Origin: CAVWSM01 sp963757805
GTDB taxonomy: Bacteria > Actinomycetota > Actinomycetes > Jiangellales > Jiangellaceae
Direction of reading: 5' to 3'
DNA length: 64,000 nt
Assembly (NCBI GenBank): GCA_963757805.1
Contig: CAVWSM010000013.1
Span: 124,001 to 188,000 of the forward strand
Every line of letters starts with the position of its first letter. Position 1 is the stretch's first letter. Under the pieces are notes generated by a model. The model was not told the DNA's origin. It made no database searches and saw only the letters and a list, made by a program, of their open reading frames with translations. This document shows positions 44,225-52,884 of this stretch, piece after piece. The position numbers and the translations under genes were made by a program.

Positions 44225-45328
44225 TCATCGAGCGGTGCGCTCCGGCCGCACCTCGTGGACTGAGATGTCGGGGACGAGCCGGCGGATCCGGCGCGCGACT
44301 GAGCCGCGCAGGATTTCTCCGAGCCGGGACCGGTGACGAGCGACCACCACCCTGGTGGCCTGCAGGTCGCGGGCGGCGCTGGCCAAGACTTCGGCGACAC
44401 TCGAGCCGTCAAGCTCGGAATAGCTGCCGCCGGACTCGACGGTCAATTCTCGGAGTCGGTCGAGCAGGTCGGCCCGACGACTGCGACCACCAAGGCCATC
44501 GATGACGTTGACGTGCACGACCAGCAGGTCGGCGTCGTCCTCCGCCGCGAGCTTCGCCGCCTTGCGGATGATGTGCTCTCCCCACGCTGACCCAGACACA
44601 GCCGCCAGCACGGTGGGACGCGCCACCTCGGGGCCTACGCCTTCGCGGGCCAGCACATCCCGGGCAACCGCATCAAGCGTTCCGGCCAGCCAGGCTCGCG
44701 CGAGCTCGCTGAGCGCGGCGAGGTTTGACGGCCGGAAGTAGTTGGCCAATGCGCCGCCCACCCGGTCGGCGGAGTAGACCTGGCCAGCCGCTATCCGCTC
44801 GCGGAGCGCCCCGGGGGAAAGGTCGATGAGGACGATCTCGCCCGCCCGGACGATCTCGTCGGGCACCGACTCCACCATCCCCGCACCGGTCACCCGAGCC
44901 GCGTAGTCACGCACCGATCGCAGGTTGGCGATGTTGACTGTGGTCATAACCGCTATGCCAGCCGCCAACAGCTCTTCCGCGTCCTCCCAGCGTTTCCGGA
45001 TCCCGTCGACATGGGTATGCGCAAGCTCGTCGACAAGCACCACGTCAGGTTGCGCTGCGATGACCGCGTCAACGTCAAGCTCCAGGAAGGTGCTGCCGCG
45101 GTAGTCGACCGAGCGGCCGGGAATCAGCTGAAGGTCGCGCAGCTGGGCCTTCGTCTCCGGGCGCCCGTGGCGCTCGATCCAGCCGACCACCACCCGCTCG
45201 CCGTCCTGGGACCGTCGCCACCCGTCGTTGAGCATTGCGTAGGTCTTGCCCACGCCGGGTGCGGTTCCTAGATACGTACGTAGCCGGCCGGGCTCCGCCT
45301 GCTGGCCCTCGCTCGACGACTCGCTCAC
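44225..45328 (-). CDS. KdpD-N / universal stress domain protein without histidine kinase
   Basis: 367 residues from the GTG at 45328, whose GTGA overlaps the CPBP stop. The N-terminal KdpD domain has TYLGTAPGVGKTYAML (Walker A), ERHGRPET, PDVVLVDELAHTH (Walker B) and VMTTVNIANLRSVRDY. It is followed by a USP-like domain (TVLAAVSGSAWGEHIIRKAA) ending VHEVRPERTAR. The four helices, GAF and kinase domains of full KdpD are absent. Short KdpD proteins are known in some bacteria. No kdpABC or kdpE is in the window. Confidence 0.88.
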   Translation of the reverse strand: MSESSSEGQQAEPGRLRTYLGTAPGVGKTYAMLNDGWRRSQDGERVVVGWIERHGRPETKAQLRDLQLIPGRSVDYRGSTFLELDVDAVIAAQPDVVLVDELAHTHVDGIRKRWEDAEELLAAGIAVMTTVNIANLRSVRDYAARVTGAGMVESVPDEIVRAGEIVLIDLSPGALRERIAAGQVYSADRVGGALANYFRPSNLAALSELARAWLAGTLDAVARDVLAREGVGPEVARPTVLAAVSGSAWGEHIIRKAAKLAAEDDADLLVVHVNVIDGLGGRSRRADLLDRLRELTVESGGSYSELDGSSVAEVLASAARDLQATRVVVARHRSRLGEILRGSVARRIRRLVPDISVHEVRPERTAR

Positions 45329-46057
45329 TCCCCAATCCTGACTGCCGGCCTTCGCGACACAACGACGTGGGCGCAGACGTAGGCGGTCGCGTTGAGCGTC
45401 GCGTGCACTATGAATGGCGCGAGCACGCCACCACTGCGATTGCGCAACAGTGCGAGTGCCACGCCTGTGGCACCTGTGGCCATTGTGGCTGCCCCGAGTG
45501 CCACCGCCTGGCCACCTCGGCCGGGCGGGCAGCTCCTCTCGGACCGGGTTGCTGTGCATCGTGTCAAGGGTCGGCAGCAGGTGCCACAAGCCGAACAGTG
45601 TCGACGTCCACGCGATGGATGTCGTTTCCGTGTGCGAGCGCTGCAGCACCCCAAGCAGCACGCCGCGGAACACGACCTCCTCCGGCAGAGCTGTAGCGAA
45701 CGGGATACGAACTCCGACTTCGTACGCGGCGGCTGGCGGGCTCACCTCGTGCACACGCTCGTCGACGAAGAACCGGCCTGTTGCCGGCGTGACTGCTGCC
45801 GCGCCGACGATCCCGGCTGCCGCGAGCGACACTGCGCCACCCATCACCAAGCCACGTCGGAGTTGTTCGCGACCAAGTCCAAGCTCCGACCACGACGCGT
45901 GCGCCGCCGTCCGACCGAGCGCCGTCGCGAACGCAGCGGCGACGAGGTTGGCCGGCACATGAGTTGCTTGAGGCAGCACCCGGTTGACCGCGACGTTGTA
46001 GGCAGCAGCTAGCAGAGCCACAGCCGTCGCGGTGGCCCGCTCGCGCCGAATCATCAT
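45325..46057 (-). pseudogene. CPBP-family intramembrane glutamic protease, one frameshift
   Basis: Starts at ATG 46057 or 46054. Hydrophobic helices flank the motif ALPEEVVFRGVLLGVL (EExxxR), then FGLWHLLPT. After a frame change near 45525 comes VLAPFIVHATLNATAYV (the H-x3-N motif). These are the four CPBP/Abi motifs. About 243 codons. Its stop overlaps the KdpD-N start, which indicates translational coupling. Substrates of actinobacterial CPBP proteases are mostly unknown. Confidence 0.82.
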
Positions 46058-46180
46058 GCGGTGGCCTGGGCGGCCCGACGGACCTGAGCGGTTGGTGCCA
46101 TTCGCGCCCTCCCTGCGACGAGCATCATCCAAGTGTCGTGGCGACGGGCGGGGGCGTCGACTGCTGCAGGCCCCGGGCCG

Positions 46181-47264
46181 TCAGGTGCTGCGAACCACCA
46201 CCAGCTGATCGAGGGCGGATGCGGCGCCCCACACCTCGCCAGGCCGACCAAGGATCTGACGAACGTCGGACGCCGGACCGGGCAGCGCGTACGTCGTAAA
46301 CGTCTCGGTCGCCGGGTCAAAGCGGGCCAGCGTGTTGCTGCCGAAGTCGCTCACCCACACCTGGTCTCGCTCATCGACGAACACTGCGTAGGCCTGCGGG
46401 CTCTCGCCCGGAAGTCGCCACTCTCGCCACTGCCCGCTCACCGGATCGAACAACGCCAGCTGGCCGGCGTTCCACTCGCTGACCCAGATGCGGCCTTGGC
46501 TGTCCGACCAGACGCGGCGCGCGCCCTGCCCCGCCGTCGGCGGCTCCAACACCGTCACCTCGCCGGTCTGACGGTTGATGCGGCCGACATAGCTCCCGGC
46601 GAGGGACGCGAAGTAGACGTCACCGGCGGGTGTCGTGGCGATGCCGTACGGACCTTGGCCGCGCGGCGCGTCGTACACAACCAGCTCCTCGGTCCTGGGG
46701 TCGAGCCGACCGTAGATGCCCACTTGGCCCGTGAACCACAAGCACTCCGTTGAGGTCGAAAGTCGCAGTGTTGAGGTTGGCATCCTCTCGGCCGGCGGGA
46801 AGCGGGAAGACACGCACCTGGTGTGTCACCTGGTCGACGCGGACGATCGCATTGAGGCCGCCGTCGGTTACCCACGCAGCTCCGTCCGGGCCAACGATGA
46901 CGCCATGCGGTGTCGAGCCCCGACCCAGCGGCACCTCGGTGACGGACTGCGTCGCTGGGTTGAAGTGACCGAGGAAGCCCGCCCGCTGGCCGGTGAACCA
47001 GATCCCGCCATCGACGGCTGGCGCGACGTCGTGCGGGCGGGACCCGCCGGTGACCGCGAACGCGGCCAGTTCGTACGCGGTTGGCGTGGGTGACGGTGTG
47101 GTCGGCGGCCTCGGTGGGTCAGACGTCGTGGTTGAGGACGCTGTGGACGTGGGGGCAGGCGACGACGGCGCTCCCTGCGGGGAGTCGGCTCCGCAGCCGG
47201 TGGCGGCGGTCGCGGCGACCAGCGCACAGCCCAGGACTTGCCGACGGAGACTCACGAGCGGCAC
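46181..47264 (-). pseudogene. Vgb-like beta-propeller lipoprotein, one frameshift
   Basis: Signal peptide with lipobox ATAATGCGADS, a Ser/Thr/Pro linker, then propeller blades: DGGIWFTGQRAGFLGHFNPA, VGPDGAAWVTDGGLNAIVRV, and after a frame change near 46745 ECLWFTGQVGIYGRLDP, RIWVSEWNAGQLALFDP and QVWVSDFGSNTLARFDP. It resembles virginiamycin B lyase/NHL propellers. The catalytic pattern for streptogramin cleavage cannot be verified, so treat it as a propeller lipoprotein. Confidence 0.82.
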
Positions 47265-47285
47265 CTCCGACGCCCAGTCTGACTG

Positions 47286-47964
47286 TCAGCTGATGAAGTC
47301 GCTGGCCGGCGTCGACGTGACGAACCCTTGTGACAGACCCCGCGTGCCGATGGCCGGTGCCAGCCGCCACAACGCCGCCGCCGCGAGCACGTGCCAGATA
47401 GCGTGACCCGTGAGGAAGTTGTCCGGCTGACACGACTGGCTCCGGTCCATCAGCTTCTCGATGACGGCGCCAGCAGCCAGCACTGCTAGCGCCGTGTATA
47501 GCGTGGGGCGTAACGCGGGACGGCGTCGGGCTCGCACCAGGCTCAGCCCGATCGCGACGGCGGCCATCACCGTCTGGATGCTGGCGGACGCGGTGGGCCC
47601 GATTGCCACCACCGGAACCATCGCTGCCATGGGGACGATCCACCACGCGGGCGACAGCTCGCGCCCGGTCGAGGTCGGACACCGCGTCGGCGGCGACGAA
47701 CACCAGAACCCCCGCAAGCGGGAGATCGTGGGCGTACGCCTGCCAGTCCGGGTCTGGCCCGTGCTGGATGAACGATCCCACTCCGATCCCGGTGACTAAC
47801 AGCGCAAAGACGCCCGTCTGACGACGTTGGACGCGTGTGCGGCGACGACGAGACGCGACGAATATTCCGGCGCCGGCCACGACGAACGCGACACTCGTGA
47901 CTGCATTGGCTGGCTGACCGATGAACGAGTCCCCGTACCGCGCGCAGACCGCCGCCAGCTCCAT
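47286..47964 (-). pseudogene. CREST-superfamily (alkaline ceramidase-like) membrane protein, one frameshift
   Basis: Starts at ATG 47964 (MELAAVCARYGDSFIGQPAN). About seven helices. The motifs CARYGDSFIGQPANAVTS, GSFIQHGPDPDWQAYAHDL and GHAIWHVLAAAAL carry the conserved His/Asp residues of the ceramidase/CREST family. The frame changes near 47670. It may hydrolyse amide bonds in membrane lipids. It lies on the same strand as, and just upstream of, the Vgb-like gene. Confidence 0.68.
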
Positions 47965-48039
47965 CTGTCGAGTATGGACCGCGTGCCGGCCGCGAAACGG
48001 GGCGTCGACCAAGCCGACGCCCCGTCATCGTTGCTCGTG

Positions 48040-48640
48040 TCAGACAGCCGCCGCCTGGAGTCGCTCGGACTCTGATGCAGGTGTTCCATCCCTGGTCGCC
48101 AGTGCCCAGGCAATCGGGGCAACAGCGACAAGCGTGACAACGCCGCTCACGATCTGCGTCAGCTGCGACTCGGAGAAGAACAACGCGACAGCGCTCAAGG
48201 AGCATCGCTATCGCCGCCCATAACGGAACCGCCTTCGACCGCAGCAGCGCAATGCCAGCCACCGGGATGCCCAAGAGCAGTACGAAGAAGCCGATCCACA
48301 GGACACCAAGGAGAACGCTGGCCCCGCCGAACTCAAGTAGTCCGACGATCGCCTCTCGTTCGCCGGGGTTCTCCGTTACGTAGTCGGCACTGATCGAGAA
48401 CACGGACGCGTACTGGACCAACGCGCCAAAGGCGGCAAGTGCCCCCACGCAGAGCATGCAGGCCGCAACGGTGGCCCAGAGGCGCCCACGCTCGCGGACG
48501 AGCGCCAGAATGGCCGCGGCGACAGCGATCCACGCCGCAACGCCGAGCGCCAAGATGAAGTTGCTGGCCGCAAGGCGACCCGGCGCATCCATCCAGGCCT
48601 GCAGCGACTCGTCCTCGGTCTCGGAGGGCGGGTAGCGCAC
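48040..48640 (-). pseudogene. Hypothetical four-helix membrane protein, one frameshift
   Basis: Starts at a GTG at 48640 (MRYPPSETEDESLQAWMDAP). It has four helices including FILALGVAAWIAVAAAILAL and GASVLLGVLWIGFFVLLLGI. A frame change near 48190 gives a fourth helix (IVSGVVTLVAVAPIAWALA) and a short tail. No family recognised. It is divergent from the DUF6069-like gene. Confidence 0.65.
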
Positions 48641-48766
48641 GGCAAATCGCCGATCTTGCCCTCGTCCTCCCACCGAGAAGGGGAATCGCCCCCGATCTGA
48701 CGCCGCTACTGTGACGGATGGTCCTTGCCGCTGCGCCAGCATCTGCGGGCTATCTCGGAGGTCGGC

Positions 48767-49228
48767 ATGTCTTCGATGGAACGTCTTCCCGGGCATGCTC
48801 CACGTCCAGTGGTTGATGCCGGCAGGTTGTGGGCCGGCGGTGTCGCCACTGCAGTGGTGGCCGCTCTTGTGGCGTTGGCAGGCGTGCTCATTTGGGAGGG
48901 CGTCCTCGATGTCGAGATGGTGGAACCGCCGGTGCTGGAGGTCGGCGAGTCGTTCAACGAGCAGTACGCAGTGACCGCAGCTTTGCTGGCGCTCGCGGCG
49001 ACCGGCCTGGCCCATCTGCTCATTCTCGCGGCACCGCGCCCGCTCACCTTCTTCACCTGGATCATGGCGCTCGCCACCGTCGTGGTGGTTGCCATCCCCT
49101 TCACGCTTGATGGCACGACGGAAGGTCAGGTCGCCACCAGCACCGTCAACCTCGTCTTGGGCCTGTGCATCACTTCGCTCGTCTACACGGTCGCGAACGT
49201 GACCACCGACTGGAAGCGCTTGGCCTGA
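48767..49228 (+). CDS. DUF6069-like membrane protein
   Basis: 153 residues from the ATG at 48767, with GGAGG upstream. Four helices: VATAVVAALVALAGVLIWEG, a second around TAALLALAATGLAHLLILAA, then WIMALATVVVVAIPFTL and STVNLVLGLCITSLVYTVA. Its layout matches actinobacterial DUF6069 proteins. Function unknown. Confidence 0.75.
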   Translation: MSSMERLPGHAPRPVVDAGRLWAGGVATAVVAALVALAGVLIWEGVLDVEMVEPPVLEVGESFNEQYAVTAALLALAATGLAHLLILAAPRPLTFFTWIMALATVVVVAIPFTLDGTTEGQVATSTVNLVLGLCITSLVYTVANVTTDWKRLA

Positions 49229-49276
49229 CCATCCGCGCGACACCAACCTGGCTCAGCGGGAGGCAGGTCGACGGTG

Positions 49277-49588
49277 TCAGTAGGCGGCTCTTAGCCCTTT
49301 GAGCATCGGGAAGTGGCGCACGTTGGTGGTGAGAAGCGGCGCCTCGACGACGATCGACGTCGCAGCGATCAGGTAGTCAGCATCGTCGATCCCGCTGAAC
49401 GCCCGTCGATGCCGTCGCGCCAGAAGACTCGCAGCTCGGGTGATGCTCTCGGTCACTGGGACCCAAGAAGGCGCCGAGAAGAACAGCTCGAGGGATTCGA
49501 CCTGGCGTTCACGAACACCTGCGAGGAGCTCGAACCGGACCACCTCACTGGCCACGATGGCCTCCCCGTCGTCGATCATCTGGGTCAA
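49277..49588 (-). pseudogene. N-terminally truncated PIN-domain (VapC-like) protein
   Basis: 103 residues from a TTG; the open frame reaches back to about 49603 with no better start. The visible part has VASEVVRFELLAGVR (Glu), SITRAASLLARRHRRAFSGI, DDADYLIAATSI (two Asp) and LLTTNVRHFPM. The N-terminal strand with the first catalytic Asp (usually VDTSV) is missing. No antitoxin gene precedes it; instead the MarR operator and start lie there. It is probably non-functional. Confidence 0.7.
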
Positions 49589-49621
49589 GAGTTCGACGGG
49601 GCATGCCCGCCTTCAACAACT

Positions 49622-49637
49622 TGACAGATACCTGTCA
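49622..49637. promoter_or_regulatory. Predicted MarR operator
   Basis: TGACAGATACCTGTCA is a 16-bp palindrome with one mismatched pair. It is 18 bp upstream of the marR-type start at 49656. It overlaps a TTGACA hexamer (49621-49626) that could be a -35 element. MarR proteins usually bind such sites over their own promoter. Confidence 0.5.
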
Positions 49638-49655
49638 TTGTGTCAGTCTCCGAAC

Positions 49656-50114
49656 ATGGTCAAGCGAACGTCGAGCGGTGCAGCAGCGACCCAGGTGATC
49701 CTGTCGACGTTCCGTGCTAACGGGCTGTTGCTCAGTGCCGGGGACCGGATGGCCGCCCCTCAGGGCTTGACCTCCGCCCGGTGGCAGGTTCTCGGGGCGA
49801 TCGTGCTCGAGCAGCGGCCGCTGACCGTGCCGCAGATCGCGCGGCGGATGGGTTTGACAAGGCAGAGCGTGTCGGCCACTGTGCAGCGCCTCGTCGATGA
49901 CGGGCTCCTCGTTCTCGCACCAAACGCCGACCATCGGCGATCTCCGCTGATCGACCTGACGGACGAGGGCCGGCGCGCATACACGGCCGTCGACAAGCAA
50001 CAGGCGACGTGGGTCAATCAGCTGACCAACGGGATAAGTGTCACCGACCTGCGCACGACCGCCCGTGTCCTCGATGAGCTCAGCCGCGCTCTGGGGAGCG
50101 TTGGTGACGCGTGA
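49656..50114 (+). CDS. MarR-family transcriptional regulator
   Basis: 152 residues from the ATG at 49656. The winged-helix core is LTVPQIARRMGLTRQSVSAT, LVDDGLLVLAPNADHRRSPL and IDLTDEGRRAY. It has a four-base overlap (GTGA) with the following DUF1772-like gene, so the two form one operon, presumably self-repressed through the 49622 palindrome. Confidence 0.92.
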   Translation: MVKRTSSGAAATQVILSTFRANGLLLSAGDRMAAPQGLTSARWQVLGAIVLEQRPLTVPQIARRMGLTRQSVSATVQRLVDDGLLVLAPNADHRRSPLIDLTDEGRRAYTAVDKQQATWVNQLTNGISVTDLRTTARVLDELSRALGSVGDA

Positions 50115-50554
50115 CCAGATGGTGGGCGTTCGCGATGCTGCTGAGCGGCGGGCTGTTCGCCGGTGGCGTCGCTTCGATTGCCTGGGAGCGCATTCCGGCC
50201 TGGCGACGTGCCGGCCTCGCCGACTTTCGGTCCAGCTTCGCCGACACACTGCGGCGAGTCGACCGCCTTCAACCGGCCTTGCTCACTGTCTGCCTCGCCT
50301 CGACGATCGGCTTCGCGAGCGTCGAGGACGGTCGGGCGCGAACACTGGCACTCTTGGCCGCGTCTGGTTTGCTCGTCGTGCTCGTTGGTTCAGTGACCTG
50401 GCTGGTCCCGATGCAGCGGCGGCTGAGCAGCTCACGCGATGCAACTACGGCGGCGCTCGAGCGATGGCGAGTGCTTTGGCTGCGCGGCCACGTGACTCGC
50501 ACAGTCGTCGCCATAGCTGCCCTGAGCCTGGCCGTCATTGCCGTGACGGAGTGA
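50111..50554 (+). CDS. DUF1772-like membrane protein
   Basis: 147 residues from the GTG overlapping the marR stop. Four helices, with the pattern LLSGGLFAGGVASIAWERIP near the N-terminus, as in DUF1772 (anthrone-oxygenase-like) proteins. The pairing with MarR suggests it is the controlled gene. The biochemical role is unknown. Confidence 0.8.
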   Translation: MTRWWAFAMLLSGGLFAGGVASIAWERIPAWRRAGLADFRSSFADTLRRVDRLQPALLTVCLASTIGFASVEDGRARTLALLAASGLLVVLVGSVTWLVPMQRRLSSSRDATTAALERWRVLWLRGHVTRTVVAIAALSLAVIAVTE

Positions 50555-50559
50555 GCAGT

Positions 50560-50757
50560 CAGTCCGGAAACGGCCACGAGTGCACGGGCTCGTTGCTGTG
50601 CATGTGCACCATGTAGCGCTCGACCAGCTCGCGAAGCGCATGGGGGCGGTCGAGGCCCTCCACCTCGTACAGATGACGGAACGTCGCAGCCCGCCACTCC
50701 GCGCCGTTACGACTCGTCAGACACCGTTTGCTCGATGATGCCGAGCAGGCGATCGCC
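50560..50757 (-). pseudogene. C-terminal gene remnant of unknown family
   Basis: An open stretch without any start codon before the methionines near its end. The last ~49 residues look like genuine coding sequence: EWRAATFRHLYEVEGLDR, PHALRELVERYMVHM and EPVHSWPFPD before a TGA. The stretch upstream does not look conserved. I do not recognise the family. It lies back-to-back with another gene remnant. Confidence 0.35.
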
Positions 50758-51021
50758 TACCAAGTCGTCCACGCCCCACTCGTGAGCCGGGTCGTGCTGA
50801 AGCTGCCGACGAACTGGGGTGGCCGTACGCAGACGATCGCGGTGTCGGTGGACGGCTCCCCGCTCGTCGACGCACCGGACTACCTGTTCGATCCCGATAC
50901 GGGCAACGCTGTCACGATCACGCTCCCCGCAATTGCGGCGCAGGAAATCACGCTCGCATTCACCGAAAATGCCGGCTGGCCAGCGGCACAGATCTCGGAA
51001 TTCGAGGTCTATTCGAAATGA
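50728..51021 (+). pseudogene. Discoidin (F5/8 type C)-like domain remnant
   Basis: 97 residues from a TTG, with no signal peptide or N-terminal enzyme. VVLKLPTNWGGRTQTIAVS, DYLFDPDTGNAVTITLPAI and NAGWPAAQISEFEVYS match the C-terminal half of galactose-binding-like domains attached to secreted actinobacterial glycosidases. The rest of the protein is absent from the window, so this is a fragment. Confidence 0.65.
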
Positions 51022-51038
51022 GTCCTGACTGAGTCCTC

Positions 51039-51089
51039 GACGCAATGACACCCAGCGTCGTTAGATTCGACGCTGGGTGTCATTGCGTC
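51039..51089. repeat. Perfect 22-bp-arm hairpin
   Basis: Arms 51039-51060 and 51068-51089 are exact complements with a 7-nt AT-rich loop (TTAGATT). It lies between the discoidin remnant and the LtrA start (51114). No T tract follows in either direction. It is either a strong intrinsic stop or a dispersed palindromic element. Confidence 0.8.
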
Positions 51090-51113
51090 AAAACTGATCG
51101 CTACGCTGTCGCC

Positions 51114-52337
51114 GTGAGCGAGGCCCCCGGCCCCTTCAGGCGATGGCTGTGGAGCCCGCCGCGCGCGCACGGCGAGGCCATCGCAGGGCGGCGGGTGAGC
51201 TTCCTCGAGCTCTTCTATGACCTCGTCTACGTTGCCGTCATTTCGCAGGCAGCCCACCACCTCGCCGAGCACGTCACGGTGCGTGGGTCCGCCGAGTTCG
51301 CGGTCATCTTCGCCCTGATCTGGATCGCCTGGGTCGGCGGATCCCTCTACCTCGATCTGCATGGCCGCGAGGATGGGAGGACCCGCAACGCCGTCTTCGT
51401 CCAGATGGCCATACTGGTCTTGCTGGCGGTGTTCACCGCCGACGCCGCGGGTGACAGCGGGGCGGCCTTCGCCGTGGTTTACGCGATCTTCCTAGCCGTC
51501 GAAATGCTCTTGTACTACACGGTCCGCCGTCAGGATCGTTGGGACCCAGGCGGATATCAGGCGGCAACAGGGCGCTGGGTAACGGGTCTGGGTCTTGGGG
51601 CGGTGGTGATGCTCGCCAGCGCGCTCCTTCCTGATGAGCCGCGCCTTTCGGTCTGGGCGGGTGTCGCCGTCGCCTTCGTCGTGGGCATGCTGCTGCTGGG
51701 TCGCTCAGGACTCGACATCACCCAGGGCCTGCCTCCCACCGAGTCGCTTGTCGAGCGTTTCGGGCTGTTCACGATCATCGTCCTCGGGGAGGTGGTGTTC
51801 GGAATCGTCGAGGGGTTGTCCTCGGCCGAGCACGACGCCAAGACGATCACCACCGGCATGCTCGCCCTCTGGATCGGGTTCGGCTTCTGGTGGGTCTATT
51901 TCGACTTCATCGGCCGCCGACTGCCGCGACGCGACTTCCGCGCGATTGTGCCCTGGCTGCTGAGCCACCTGCCCATCACGATGTCGATCGCCGCTGCGGG
52001 TGCCGCGATGGTGAGCCTGATAGCCCATGCGCACGATGCGAGAACGCCCGCGGGTACAGCCTGGTTGCTCAGTGGTGCCGTGGCGCTCGGCATGCTCGCA
52101 CTGATCCTCACCGAACGATCACTCGCCGATGCTGAACGGCTCGACCCGGTATACCGACCCCTGAGGATGGCTCTGGCGGCAGGCGCAGCCGCTTCTCTCA
52201 TTGTCGGCTGGGCTCGACCGGCGCCATGGCTCCTCGCGCTGCTGCTCGTCGCGATCCTCTCGGTCGTGTGGTTCTTCGGCGTCAGCCGGTTCCTCCGGCT
52301 GGACGCCTGGGGTGAGGACCAGACAAGCGCCCAGTGA
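51114..52337 (+). CDS. Low temperature requirement protein A (LtrA) family membrane protein
   Basis: About 407 residues from the GTG at 51114 (MSEAPGPFRRWLWSPPRAH); an upstream start would translate through the hairpin. It has the family's N-terminal signature RVSFLELFYDLVYVAVISQA, then about ten helices, with FGLFTIIVLGEVVFGIVEG and WWVYFDFIGRRLPR in the middle. LtrA was named in Listeria for growth at low temperature; the mechanism is unknown. Confidence 0.9.
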   Translation: MSEAPGPFRRWLWSPPRAHGEAIAGRRVSFLELFYDLVYVAVISQAAHHLAEHVTVRGSAEFAVIFALIWIAWVGGSLYLDLHGREDGRTRNAVFVQMAILVLLAVFTADAAGDSGAAFAVVYAIFLAVEMLLYYTVRRQDRWDPGGYQAATGRWVTGLGLGAVVMLASALLPDEPRLSVWAGVAVAFVVGMLLLGRSGLDITQGLPPTESLVERFGLFTIIVLGEVVFGIVEGLSSAEHDAKTITTGMLALWIGFGFWWVYFDFIGRRLPRRDFRAIVPWLLSHLPITMSIAAAGAAMVSLIAHAHDARTPAGTAWLLSGAVALGMLALILTERSLADAERLDPVYRPLRMALAAGAAASLIVGWARPAPWLLALLLVAILSVVWFFGVSRFLRLDAWGEDQTSAQ

Positions 52338-52438
52338 TGGGCGGGACCGCTGGAGCCAGATCAATGATGCGAGACCGGCCGTAACGCGCTTTGCTGGTTC
52401 AGGAGCAAGTCAGGAGCCCACACCGGCAGGAGGAGACG

Positions 52439-52867
52439 ATGGACTTCGCCCAGCAAGTGGATGTTCTCCAGAAGCGCGTAGCGGATCTGCAGACCGCAGT
52501 TAAGGCGGCCGCCACCGAGTCCCGCGACCAGATCAAGCAGCGCATCGACCAGGCCCAGGTCGACATCAACCAGGCAGCCAAGGACGCAAAACAAGCGGCT
52601 GGTCAAGCAGCCGACAAGGCACAGAGCAAATGGGCTCAGATGAAGGCCGACGCTTCGGCCAAGATGGATGACGTCAAGGCACGGATCGACAAGCGAGGTG
52701 ATGAACTCGACGCCAAGGCGGCCGAGACCAGTGCGGAGTGGGCGGAGGCCGACGCAGCCGATGCCATCGACTACGCCGAATGGGCCGTAGACAACTCGCG
52801 GCTAGCGGTGCTCGATGCGATCGATGCGCGTGCCTACGCCACCGAGCTCGCGAAAGGCAACAAATAG
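52439..52867 (+). CDS. Amphipathic helical repeat protein
   Basis: 142 residues from an ATG with AGGAGGAG. Almost entirely predicted helix: repeated 11-residue-like units rich in Ala, Lys, Asp and Gln (VDINQAAKDAKQAAGQAADK, then MKADASAKMDDVKARIDKRG). It resembles apolipoprotein-like or LEA-like coiled proteins. No enzyme motif or signal. It may bind membranes or act in stress, but that is inference. Confidence 0.78.
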   Translation: MDFAQQVDVLQKRVADLQTAVKAAATESRDQIKQRIDQAQVDINQAAKDAKQAAGQAADKAQSKWAQMKADASAKMDDVKARIDKRGDELDAKAAETSAEWAEADAADAIDYAEWAVDNSRLAVLDAIDARAYATELAKGNK

Positions 52868-52884
52868 CGAACCCGTCGCTGCCC

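Noticed and set aside
44225..45328. Osmosensitive K+ sensor kinase KdpD
   Set aside because: Only the KdpD-N and USP domains are present; there is no transmembrane, HisKA or ATPase domain and no kdpE or kdpABC.
44225..46132. A single 635-residue CPBP-KdpD fusion protein
   Set aside because: The joined frame exists only because of the frameshift in the CPBP gene; a GTG with its own ribosome binding site and an overlapping CPBP stop show two genes.
49277..49588. Active VapBC toxin-antitoxin pair
   Set aside because: The PIN protein lacks its first catalytic Asp and no antitoxin gene is adjacent.
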